10,384 nt of DNA from Comamonadaceae bacterium (GTDB lineage: Bacteria > Pseudomonadota > Gammaproteobacteria > Burkholderiales > Burkholderiaceae_C). The stretch is taken from NCBI GenBank assembly GCA_021286965.1, contig JAJTBK010000117.1:1-10384 (forward strand), written 5' to 3'. Positions within the stretch are counted from its first letter, which is position 1, and the number at the start of each line of letters is the position of its first letter. Below, in pieces: positions 1-6,584 of the stretch. The position numbers were made by a program, and so were the translations under genes. The notes beneath the pieces are model-generated. The model was not told where the DNA came from and did no database searches. It was given only the letters and a program-made list of their open reading frames with translations.

Positions 1-960
1 CTCGGGCGGCAGGGCCGGGCGCTCGGGGTCGCCCTGCACCAGGCGGAAGCGGTCCTTGGTGTCCTGCCAGAAGCGCTGGAAGGCAGGCTCCAGGTCGCCG
101 TGCAGCACCACGGTGGCCTCGCCGCCCAGGTAGTCGAACACCGTGGCCGTGTCGTCAAAGAACAGCGGCAGGTAGTACTCGATGCCCGCCGTGGCAATGC
201 CCTGGCCCATGTCCTTGTAGATGCGGCTCTTGGTCGGGTCGCCTTCGAGCAGCGCGCGCCAGCGGCTCCTGAAGTGCGTGCGCGCCGCCTCGTCCATGGG
301 GAATTCGCGCCCGGGCAGCAGGCGCACCTCGGGCACGGGGTAGAGGCTGCGCTGGCTGTCGGGGTCGAAGGTGCGGATGGAGTCGATCTCGTCGTCGAAC
401 AAATCGACGCGGTAGGGCTGCAGCGAGCCCATGGGGAACAGGTCGATGAGCGAGCCGCGCACCGCGTATTCCCCCGGGCTGACCACCTGGCCCACGTGCG
501 CGTAGCCCGCCAGCGTGAGCTGGGCGCGGAACTTGGCCTCGTCCAGGCGCTGGCCGGTTTTGAAGTGAAAGGTGTAGCCCGCCAAAAACGACGGCGGCGC
601 CAGGCGGTACAGCGCCGTGGTGGCGGGCAGCAGCACCACGTCGGCGCCGCTGCCCTGGCCTTTTTGCGTAATCTGCCACAGCGTGGCCAGGCGCTCGCTG
701 ATCAAGTCCTGGTGCGGCGAGAACTGGTCGTAGGGCAGGGTTTCCCAGTCGGGGAACATGCAGCAGCGCAGGCCGGGGGCAAAGAAGGCGATTTCGTCCT
801 GCAGGCGGCGGGCGTCGGCGGCGTCGGCGCAGACGATGGCGGTGGGGCGCTGGGCCTGGGCCTCGCGCCCGGCGAGCTGCGCCAGGTACAGGGCGTCGCT
901 GCTGGAGACGGGACGGGAGGTGGAGAAACGGTGGCCGGGGGAGAGTTTGGGCAGTTGCAT
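1..960 (-). CDS. mfd: Transcription-repair coupling factor Mfd, N-terminal part (cut by window edge)
   Basis: Mfd is a cytoplasmic DNA translocase. It removes RNA polymerase stalled at DNA damage and recruits UvrA to start nucleotide excision repair. The visible 320 residues begin MQLPKLSPGHRF and cover most of the UvrB-like N-terminal module. The family stretch 'FPDWETLPYDQFSPHQD' lies near residues 69-85, followed by 'ERLATLW'. Further on come 'SPGEYAVRGSLIDLFPMG' and 'YRVDLFDDEIDSIRTFDP', the UvrB/Mfd homology motifs. The full protein is normally about 1,150 residues, so the RNA-polymerase-binding, helicase and C-terminal domains lie outside the window. The ATG at 960-958 is chosen because conservation begins there, but no clear Shine-Dalgarno sequence precedes it. 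The gene is divergent from ispD with a 64-bp gap. The family call is secure from the motifs; nothing odd is visible in this part. Confidence 0.96.
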   Translation of the reverse strand, partial: MQLPKLSPGHRFSTSRPVSSSDALYLAQLAGREAQAQRPTAIVCADAADARRLQDEIAFFAPGLRCCMFPDWETLPYDQFSPHQDLISERLATLWQITQKGQGSGADVVLLPATTALYRLAPPSFLAGYTFHFKTGQRLDEAKFRAQLTLAGYAHVGQVVSPGEYAVRGSLIDLFPMGSLQPYRVDLFDDEIDSIRTFDPDSQRSLYPVPEVRLLPGREFPMDEAARTHFRSRWRALLEGDPTKSRIYKDMGQGIATAGIEYYLPLFFDDTATVFDYLGGEATVVLHGDLEPAFQRFWQDTKDRFRLVQGDPERPALPPE

Positions 961-1024
961 CAGGGCCGCGCCTAGTCGGTCGATCAATCGGGCAAGAGGA
1001 ATTCCAAATTCTAAAATCCCCGCC
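961..1024. promoter_or_regulatory. Divergent mfd / ispD intergenic promoter region
   Basis: This 64-bp gap must hold the start signals for both mfd (minus) and ispD (plus). An AT-rich island at about 1000-1017 contains TAAAAT on the plus strand (1012-1017) and TAGAAT on the minus strand (1008-1013). Each differs by one base from the consensus -10 TATAAT. The two boxes overlap, so the two promoters may exclude each other. Neither has a convincing -35 at 16-18 bp. TAAAAT ends 7 bases before the ispD ATG, which would place the transcript start at or next to the start codon. A small GGAATTCC palindrome lies at 998-1005. Promoter assignment is inference. Confidence 0.35.
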
Positions 1025-1843
1025 ATGCCATCGACCTGCCCCCCCCCTTTAACCTCCCCCACTGCACGGTTCTGGGCGCTGCTGCCCTGCGCGGGCACGG
1101 GCTCGCGTGCGCTCGCCCCCGGGGCCGCAGCCGATCTGCCCAAGCAGTACCAGCCCGTGGCGGGCCAGCCGCTGGTGCTGCATACGCTGGCAGCGTTCGC
1201 CCAGGTGGCGCGCATAGCGCGCACGCTGGTGGCGGTGGCGGCGGGCGATATCTTTTTGCAGAGCTACCCGCACCCGGGCTACGCCTGCGTGCCCTGCGGC
1301 GGGCCGACGCGGGCGGCCTCGGTGCTCGGCGGCCTGCGGGCGTTGGCGGATTGGGGCGCGCAGCCGCAAGACTGGGTGCTGGTGCACGATGCGGCGCGCT
1401 GCCTGATCCTGCCGGCGCAGATCGACGCCCTGATCGACGCCTGCCAGCACGACAGCGTCGGCGGCCTGCTGGGCTACCCGCTGGCCGACACGCTCAAAAC
1501 CGCCATCGACGGCCCGGGTGGCGTGCGCGTGCTCTCCACCGTGGACCGCAGCAACAAGTGGCTGGCGCAAACGCCGCAGATGTTTCGCCTCGGGGCGCTG
1601 CAGCAGGCCATCGAGCGCGCCGGCGCGGCGGTGACGGACGAGGCCAGCGCCATCGAGGCCGCCGGCCTGCACCCGCGCCTGGTGCGCGGCGGGGCGCAGA
1701 ACTTCAAGGTCACCTACCCCGAGGACTTCGATTTGGCCACCGCCGTGCTCATGCAGCGCGGCCACGGCGGCACGCTCGATCGCTTTGGCGCCGGACGCGG
1801 CCAGGCGGCGGGCGATGCGCACGGCAACCCGTTTTTTGCATAA
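1025..1843 (+). CDS. ispD: 2-C-methyl-D-erythritol 4-phosphate cytidylyltransferase IspD
   Basis: IspD joins CTP and 2-C-methyl-D-erythritol 4-phosphate to make CDP-methylerythritol, the third step of the MEP isoprenoid pathway, in the cytoplasm. The 272-residue product shows the glycine-rich CTP-binding loop 'PCAGTGSR' (21-28) and 'LPKQYQPVAG' with the conserved lysine (K40). It also has 'LVHDAARC' (119-126), 'TVDRSNKWLAQTPQMF' (172-187), 'VTDEASAIE' (203-211) and 'NFKVTYPEDF' (226-235). Most IspD proteins are about 230 residues. This one has a proline-rich N-terminal lead of about 15 residues and about 28 residues after the last family motif. Cysteine follows HDAAR where many homologues have proline; I believe this is usual in comamonads. 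The ATG at 1025 fits the family start, but there is no Shine-Dalgarno at normal distance: AGAGGA at 995-1000 is 24 bases away. ispF follows after 58 bp on the same strand, probably as one operon. Confidence 0.95.
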   Translation: MPSTCPPPLTSPTARFWALLPCAGTGSRALAPGAAADLPKQYQPVAGQPLVLHTLAAFAQVARIARTLVAVAAGDIFLQSYPHPGYACVPCGGPTRAASVLGGLRALADWGAQPQDWVLVHDAARCLILPAQIDALIDACQHDSVGGLLGYPLADTLKTAIDGPGGVRVLSTVDRSNKWLAQTPQMFRLGALQQAIERAGAAVTDEASAIEAAGLHPRLVRGGAQNFKVTYPEDFDLATAVLMQRGHGGTLDRFGAGRGQAAGDAHGNPFFA

Positions 1844-1844
1844 T

Positions 1845-1897
1845 TTTCGGCTGTAAGCCTTGCTGGGCAAGCGCGAGCAGCTCCTTTTTTGAGAGCA
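1845..1897. repeat. Candidate comamonad-type dispersed intergenic element before ispF
   Basis: The ispD-ispF spacer contains a structured sequence. It has a perfect 5-bp hairpin CTTGC-TGG-GCAAG at 1859-1871, then the 9-base dyad GAGCAGCTC (1875-1883), then a T6 run and GAGAGC (1891-1896), which can pair in part with GCTC. The wording 'TTGCTGGGCAAGCGCGAGCAGCT' split across these pieces resembles a short dispersed element I remember from many Comamonadaceae intergenic regions. That identification is from memory, and only one copy is seen here. The GAGAG at its right end is also the only candidate ispF ribosome binding site, 6 bases before the ATG, so folding could affect ispF translation. Confidence 0.4.
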
Positions 1898-1901
1898 AAT
1901 C

Positions 1902-2384
1902 ATGAACCTGAGAATTGGTGAAGGCTGGGACGTCCACGCCCTGGTGCCCGGCCGCGCCCTGGTGCTCGGCGGCGTGACGGTGCCGCACAGCGCCGGCCTG
2001 CTGGGCCATTCCGATGCCGACGTGCTCTTGCACGCCATCACCGACGCGCTGCTGGGCGCCGCCGCCCTGGGCGACATCGGCACGCATTTCCCTGACAGCG
2101 ACGCGCAGTTTCGCGGTGCCGACTCCATGGCCCTGCTGACCGAGGCGCTGCGCCGCGTGCGCGCCGCCGGCTGGCAGGTGGGCAATATCGACAGCACCAT
2201 CGTCGCCCAGGCACCGCGCCTGGCGGCGCACATCCCGGCCATGCGCGCGCGCATCAGCGCCGCGCTGGGGCTGGAGTTGGGGCAGATCAACATCAAGGCC
2301 AAGACGGCCGAGCGCCTGGGCCCGGTGGGGCAGGGCGCGGCCATCGAGGCGCGCGCCGTAGCGCTGTTGGTGGCAACCCCATGA
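1902..2384 (+). CDS. ispF: 2-C-methyl-D-erythritol 2,4-cyclodiphosphate synthase IspF
   Basis: IspF cyclises CDP-methylerythritol 2-phosphate to methylerythritol 2,4-cyclodiphosphate with release of CMP, the fifth MEP pathway step. The family forms a cytoplasmic homotrimer with divalent metal at the active site. The 160-residue product has the expected length and motifs: 'GWDVHAL' with metal ligands D10 and H12, '[19 protein letters not shown]' with the third metal histidine, '[12 protein letters not shown]', and near the C-terminus '[14 protein letters not shown]' followed by '[10 protein letters not shown]'. The ATG at 1902 begins directly at the conserved beta strand, with GAGAG 6 bases upstream as a modest ribosome binding site. 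It lies 58 bp after ispD on the same strand. The two enzymes are separate proteins here, unlike the IspDF fusions of some other proteobacteria. The phosphatase gene follows after 124 bp and appears to have its own promoter. Confidence 0.97.
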   Translation: MNLRIGEGWDVHALVPGRALVLGGVTVPHSAGLLGHSDADVLLHAITDALLGAAALGDIGTHFPDSDAQFRGADSMALLTEALRRVRAAGWQVGNIDSTIVAQAPRLAAHIPAMRARISAALGLELGQINIKAKTAERLGPVGQGAAIEARAVALLVATP

Positions 2385-2447
2385 GAGGAAAAAGCCTGCG
2401 TACTTAACATCTGGCGGCCGGGGCGGTGTGCGCCCTGCCTGCGCCGC

Positions 2448-2481
2448 CTGTCATGGCCCTGACACGGCGGGTTTTTACAGT
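2448..2481 (+). promoter_or_regulatory. Pho box and -10 element of a PhoB-dependent promoter for phoD
   Basis: CTGTCAT (2448-2454) and CTGACAC (2459-2465) are two 7-bp direct repeats separated by GGCC, an 11-bp period. PhoB's known Pho box is CTGTCAT-N4-CTGTCAY, so 13 of the 14 repeat positions match. Ten bases after the second repeat comes TACAGT (2476-2481), a usable -10. As I recall it, the E. coli phoA promoter has the same 10-base interval between its Pho box and TATAGT. The expected transcript start is near 2488, about 20 bases before the phosphatase ATG. The downstream gene encodes a phosphatase, which independently supports PhoB control. Binding itself is inference. Confidence 0.75.
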
Positions 2482-2508
2482 GGTTTTTTTGCCTTCTGTT
2501 TTGCACCT

Positions 2509-4998
2509 ATGACCGCCATCGACCGTCGTCAGTTTCTCAAGTTCTCCTCCTTCTTCACCAGTAGCACGGCTGTGCTGGGCCTGGGTGCGGGCCTGGCCGG
2601 CTGCGGCGGCGGCAGCAGCGACGGCGATGCCGGCGGGGCCTGGAAGTTTCCGCAGAGCATCGCCTCGGCCGACCCGCGCCCGGACAGCATCGTGCTCTGG
2701 ACGCGGGTGGTGCCGGCAGCGTTCTCCGATACCACTGCGCTTGCCAGCGGCAGCGATGCGCCGCTGCGCCTGTGCGTCACGGCAGCCGACAACGAGGCCC
2801 TGCTGGGCGGCAACCAGGCACTCACCGGAGCCTTGGTGGCCGACGTGGCCCTGACGGCCTACGGCGCCTACGACGGTACGGTGCGCCACAAGCTCACCGG
2901 CCTGGCCGCCGGGCGCACCTACTACTACCAGTTCAGCGCTGGCGGCCAGCGCTCGCGCGTCGGGCGTTTCAAGACCGCACCGGCGGCCGACAGCGACCTG
3001 GCGCAGCTGCGCTTTGCCTGCTTCACCTGCCAGGACTGGAGCGTGAACCACTGGGCCGCCTACGAGCACCTGCTGAGCGACGCACCGGTCGATTTCTTCC
3101 TGCACCTGGGCGACTACATCTACGAAACCGTGGGCGCCGACTTCCAGAAGGGCCAGGTCGAGGCGCGCCACACACCGCTGCAGCTGCCCGATGGCAGCTT
3201 CGTCAGCGGCACCAGCGGCGCACGCTACGCCAGCTCGCTCAACGATTACCGCTATCTGTACAAGCAGTACCGCAGCGACGCGCGCCTGCAGGCCGTGCAC
3301 GAGCGCTTTGCCATGATCGCCATCTGGGACGACCACGAGTTTTCCGACGACTGCTGGCAGGACGCGCAAACCTACGACAAGGGCAGCTACGACGCCGCCA
3401 CCGGCCAGGGCGACAACGTGCACCAGAGCGCGCGCCGCATCGGCGCCAACCGCGCCTGGTACGAATTCATGCCCGCCGACGTGCGCTTTGACGCCAGCAG
3501 CAACAACATCTTCAACATCCAGATCTACCGCGACTTCACCTTTGGCAAGCTCGCACACCTGGTGATGACCGACGAGCGCCTGTACCGCAGCGACCACGTC
3601 GTGCCCGAGGCCATGATTGGCGGCAGCATTGGCGCGCGCTACATGGTGCCGCAGGGCCTGCTCGCGGGGCTGGAGGCGCAAAAAATCGCCGCTGCCGGCA
3701 ACAGCCTGGACAAAACCTCCATGCTCGGCGGCACCCAGCGCGCCTGGTGGAAGAGCCAGATGCAGGCGGGCAGCCGCTGGAAGCTCTGGGGCAACGAGGT
3801 CTCGCTGCTGCGCATGGGCATCAACGGCACCGACGCCATGGCCGCACTCCTGGCCCTGAACGCCATGCCCGCCCTGGCCGCCAGCATTGCCAGCACCGCT
3901 GCCAGCAGCACGGGCGGCAACGTGGCCCTGGCCGCTGCCGTGGTGGCCGCCAGCACCGCCGGTGCCAGCCAGGCGGTGGCAGTGGCGGCGGCGCAGGCCG
4001 TGGCCGCCGCAGAAGCGGCCCAGCGCCCGGCGGCGGCGCAAGGCGCGGGTTTGAACGCAGCCCAGGCGCAGGTGGTGGCAGCGGCCTACGGCGCTGCCCT
4101 GGCAGCGCAGGCAGCGGGCGCGCAGGCGCAGGCCGGGGCTGGCGCGCAGGCCATTGCCGTGGGCTGGATCCAGCCCGACATTCGCCAGAACAAGGCGCAG
4201 TCGCGCTTCGTCGTCGAATCGGGCAAGGCGGCGGCGCTGGGCTTGTTCTTCCAGAACTTCATCCTCAACGCCGACCAGTGGGACGGCTACAACGCCGAAC
4301 GCAAGGAGCTGATGCGCTTTCTGGCCGACAACGCCATTGGCAACGTCGTGGCGCTCACGGGCGACATCCACTCCTTCTTTGCCGGCACCGTCAGCACCGA
4401 CTTCGACGCCGCCGGTGGCGGCCAGCCGGTGATGGTTGATCTGGTCACGGCCGGGGTCAGTTCGGACTCGTTTTTTACCTACCTCAAGGACCAGGTGGGC
4501 AGCCTGTCGAGCGATCTGGCGCCGCTGGTGTACTACCCGCTCGACATTGCCACCGGCACGCAGTGGGGCACGGTGCGCATCAACGTCAACCTGCTGGACT
4601 ACACCATGGGCGCGGCGCGGCGCCTGACGGTCGATGACCTGGCCGAGCAGGTGCGCGTGCAGGTGCGCGCGGCCCTGGCCCAGGCGGGCGTGCCGGCGGC
4701 GCAGCTCGATGCCCTGGCGGCGCAGCTGCTGCCGGCGCTCAAGGCCGATACGCGCTTCAACACCGATTTGCTGCTCTTGGCGCAGCAGCTCGCCGGGCTC
4801 AACTCCAACCCCTGGATCAAGTACTGCTGCACCGACGCCCAGGGCTATATGGTGGTTACCGTGACCCCCGATGCCCTGACCAGCGAGCAGCGCCAGGTGC
4901 ACCGCCTGGTGGGCACGCAGGCGCCCCAGGGCCAGGTGCTGGCGCGCGTGACCAAGGCGCGGGTGGCCCAGGGCGTGGTGGGGGTGAACCTGGTCTGA
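2509..4998 (+). CDS. phoD: PhoD-family alkaline phosphatase/phosphodiesterase, Tat-exported putative lipoprotein, with Ala-rich insertions
   Basis: PhoD enzymes release phosphate from phosphomonoesters and diesters outside the cytoplasm, using a metal centre. The 829-residue product starts with a twin-arginine motif 'DRRQFLK' (5-11), a hydrophobic stretch and a lipobox-like 'LAGC' (29-32, Cys32). This suggests Tat export and possibly lipid anchoring. Family motifs follow in order: 'WKFPQSIASADPRPDSIVLWTR', given here in words as the usual PhoD N-terminal segment, then 'HLGDYIYE' with D202, 'IWDDHEFSDD' (272-281), 'DQWDGYNAER' and 'LTGDIHSFF' with D619 and H621. It is much longer than the typical 500-600 residues. 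Residues about 442-551 and 705-765 are alanine-rich insertions between conserved blocks. The ATG at 2509 is preferred over an in-frame GTG at 2428, because the extra residues would bury the signal peptide and the GTG lies upstream of the Pho box. No Shine-Dalgarno is visible; the leader is T-rich. The gene ends 7 bp from the convergent kinase gene. Confidence 0.92.
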   Translation: MTAIDRRQFLKFSSFFTSSTAVLGLGAGLAGCGGGSSDGDAGGAWKFPQSIASADPRPDSIVLWTRVVPAAFSDTTALASGSDAPLRLCVTAADNEALLGGNQALTGALVADVALTAYGAYDGTVRHKLTGLAAGRTYYYQFSAGGQRSRVGRFKTAPAADSDLAQLRFACFTCQDWSVNHWAAYEHLLSDAPVDFFLHLGDYIYETVGADFQKGQVEARHTPLQLPDGSFVSGTSGARYASSLNDYRYLYKQYRSDARLQAVHERFAMIAIWDDHEFSDDCWQDAQTYDKGSYDAATGQGDNVHQSARRIGANRAWYEFMPADVRFDASSNNIFNIQIYRDFTFGKLAHLVMTDERLYRSDHVVPEAMIGGSIGARYMVPQGLLAGLEAQKIAAAGNSLDKTSMLGGTQRAWWKSQMQAGSRWKLWGNEVSLLRMGINGTDAMAALLALNAMPALAASIASTAASSTGGNVALAAAVVAASTAGASQAVAVAAAQAVAAAEAAQRPAAAQGAGLNAAQAQVVAAAYGAALAAQAAGAQAQAGAGAQAIAVGWIQPDIRQNKAQSRFVVESGKAAALGLFFQNFILNADQWDGYNAERKELMRFLADNAIGNVVALTGDIHSFFAGTVSTDFDAAGGGQPVMVDLVTAGVSSDSFFTYLKDQVGSLSSDLAPLVYYPLDIATGTQWGTVRINVNLLDYTMGAARRLTVDDLAEQVRVQVRAALAQAGVPAAQLDALAAQLLPALKADTRFNTDLLLLAQQLAGLNSNPWIKYCCTDAQGYMVVTVTPDALTSEQRQVHRLVGTQAPQGQVLARVTKARVAQGVVGVNLV

Positions 4999-5005
4999 GC
5001 GGCCT

Positions 5006-6499
5006 TTATGCGCCGCGTGCCGGGCGCGGCGGCAGGTGGCGCTTGACCTGCGGGCGCTGCAGGCGCTGCACCGGGTCTTCGCCCTTGGCCAGGTCGCGCC
5101 CGCGTTCGAGCTGAATGTGCGCGGCCAGGCCGCCGGAGCTGGAGTTGGCCAGGGCGAACAGGCCGCCCATGCGCTGCACCGTCTTATCGACGATCGACAG
5201 CCCCAGCCCGGCGCCGGCGGCGGCGGTGCGCGCCGTGTCGCCACGGAAAAACGGTTTGGTCAGGCTTGCCAGCTGCTCGGGCGGCACGCCCTTGCCCCAG
5301 TCGCGGATCTTGATCAGCACCCAGTTCTCGCGTGCCTTGGCGGCGATATCGACGCGGGTGACGTCGGTGTCGGGCGTCTTGCCGTAGCGGCGCGCGTTCT
5401 CCAGCAGGTTGGAGATGACGCGCGCGAGCTCGACCTCGTCGGCCATCACCATCAGGTCTTCGGGCACGTGCATGGTGATCTGCAGCTCGCGGTGATCCTG
5501 CACGGCGTACACGCAGGAGGCGACGACGGCGTGCAGGTTCACCGGCGTGAGCGTGACGTGCTCGGGGCGGGCGTAGTCGAGGAATTTGTCGATGATGGCA
5601 TCGAGCTGCACGATGTCGGCCACCATGTGCTCGCGCGCCACGTCGTCGGTCACGCTCATCTCGGTCTCCAGGCGCAGGCGTGCCAGCGGCGTGCGCAGGT
5701 CGTGCGAGATGCCGGCAATCATCACCGCGCGGTCTTGTTCGAGCTTGGCCAGGCGCTGCGCCATGCGGTTGAAGCCGATGTTGACCTCGCGGATTTCGCT
5801 CGTGGCCACGCCCTCGTCGAGGTGGCTGGCGGCAAAGTCGCCCTGGTGCAGGCGGCTGGTGGCGTTGGAGATTTGCTTGAGCGGCTGGTTGATGAGGCCG
5901 GCAATCACCGCCGCCCCGACGAGCGACAGCACCGTTGCCGTTGCCAGCCAGACGAGCCAGGTCTTGCCGCCGGCCGGGCTCAGGCGCGAGCTGTCGATGC
6001 GCAGCCAATTGGCGTCGTCGTTGATGGTAAAGCCGATCCACAGCCCTTCCTGGCCGTTGACGCTGGCGGCAATCACCGTGCCCGGGCCCAGGCGGTGGGT
6101 GAGCTGCTCGGCCAGGCGCTCGCCCAGGTCGCTGCGCTCCAGGGCGGTGAAGCGGTCGCCGGGTTCGCGCGGCTGGATGCGCAGGCCCTCCTGGTCGGCC
6201 ATGGTCTTGAGCAGCGTCAGGCGGGCGATCGGATCGGCGCTTTGCAGCGCCGTGCGGCTGAGGTTAACGAGCGAGGCCAGCTGCTGTGCGGTGTGCAGCG
6301 CGCGCGGCTCGAACTCGAAGGCGCGCAGGGTCTGCATCCACGCCAGCACCGAGCCCACCAGCAGCAGGGCGAGCAGAAAGAAGGTGCGCCAAAACAGGTT
6401 CAGCGCCACGCGCGAGGGTGGTGCCGGGGGGTACTGCGGCGGCTCCAGCGGCGCCGGGCTGCTGACTTCGGTGCCGTCGTCCGGGGTGGCGGTGCTCAT
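5006..6499 (-). CDS. RisS/EnvZ-type sensor histidine kinase
   Basis: This is an inner-membrane sensor kinase that autophosphorylates on histidine and passes phosphate to a response regulator. The 497-residue product has a proline-rich cytoplasmic lead, TM1 at about 33-55 and a periplasmic domain at about 56-179. That domain resembles the RisS periplasmic domain family of Burkholderiales, including 'FEFEPRALHTAQQLASLVNL'. TM2 spans about 180-203 and HAMP about 200-257. Catalytic motifs are intact: H-box 'AGISHDLRTPLARLR' with H266, N-box 'NLLEN' (364-368), G1 'DWGKG' (400-404), F-box 'KPFFRGD' and G2 'GAGLGLS' (429-435). The last 30 residues form a basic tail. The ATG at 6499 is chosen because the upstream in-frame residues lack conserved character, though no Shine-Dalgarno is evident. 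RisS normally works with an OmpR-like regulator (RisA) encoded just upstream. Here the upstream gene is a permease, and no regulator gene lies in the window. RisS is more likely than classical EnvZ; the signal is unknown. Confidence 0.9.
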   Translation of the reverse strand: MSTATPDDGTEVSSPAPLEPPQYPPAPPSRVALNLFWRTFFLLALLLVGSVLAWMQTLRAFEFEPRALHTAQQLASLVNLSRTALQSADPIARLTLLKTMADQEGLRIQPREPGDRFTALERSDLGERLAEQLTHRLGPGTVIAASVNGQEGLWIGFTINDDANWLRIDSSRLSPAGGKTWLVWLATATVLSLVGAAVIAGLINQPLKQISNATSRLHQGDFAASHLDEGVATSEIREVNIGFNRMAQRLAKLEQDRAVMIAGISHDLRTPLARLRLETEMSVTDDVAREHMVADIVQLDAIIDKFLDYARPEHVTLTPVNLHAVVASCVYAVQDHRELQITMHVPEDLMVMADEVELARVISNLLENARRYGKTPDTDVTRVDIAAKARENWVLIKIRDWGKGVPPEQLASLTKPFFRGDTARTAAAGAGLGLSIVDKTVQRMGGLFALANSSSGGLAAHIQLERGRDLAKGEDPVQRLQRPQVKRHLPPRPARGA

Positions 6500-6570
6500 G
6501 GGGAAATTGGTTGAGGGAGTGAAAAAAGACTGTGCTCGGGGCCTGCACGGGGGTATTTTGCCGGACATGC

Positions 6571-6579
6571 TTATCCACA
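6571..6579. other. Perfect consensus DnaA box (TTATCCACA), single copy
   Basis: TTATCCACA matches the strongest DnaA-binding 9-mer exactly. It lies in the 85-bp gap between the permease stop and the sensor kinase start, upstream of the kinase on its own strand. No second box or AT-rich unwinding region is visible nearby, so this is not a replication origin. It could be a regulatory DnaA site for the kinase gene or a chance match; a 9-mer this AT-rich is uncommon in DNA of this composition. Confidence 0.4.
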
Positions 6580-6584
6580 CGTTC

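Noticed and set aside
1757..1843. Relic of an IspD-IspF fusion in the IspD tail
   Set aside because: The tail's 'RFGAG' faintly resembles an IspF start, but the complete IspF start lies downstream and the rest of the tail does not align.
2419..2437. Hairpin GGGCG-GTGTG-CGCCC between ispF and phoD as an ispF terminator
   Set aside because: The stem is short and no T-run follows it. It may be chance in GC-rich DNA.
1049..2506. A 485-codon minus-strand frame across ispD and ispF
   Set aside because: It lies opposite two genes with complete catalytic motifs, has no recognisable domain and is explained by codon bias.
5011..5031. 7-bp GC hairpin (CGCCGCG/CGCGGCG) at the convergent phoD and kinase gene ends
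   Set aside because: It has no T-run on either strand and lies inside the kinase coding sequence. It may slow polymerase but cannot be called an intrinsic terminator.
2404..5244. A 946-codon open frame on the minus strand, opposite phoD
   Set aside because: It is the antisense shadow of a GC-rich gene. The translation is Ala/Gly/His/Arg/Val-rich without any family motif, while the plus-strand frame has a full set of PhoD motifs.
6571..6579. Replication origin at the DnaA box
   Set aside because: There is a single box, no AT-rich unwinding element, and no dnaA, dnaN, gidA or parAB gene nearby.
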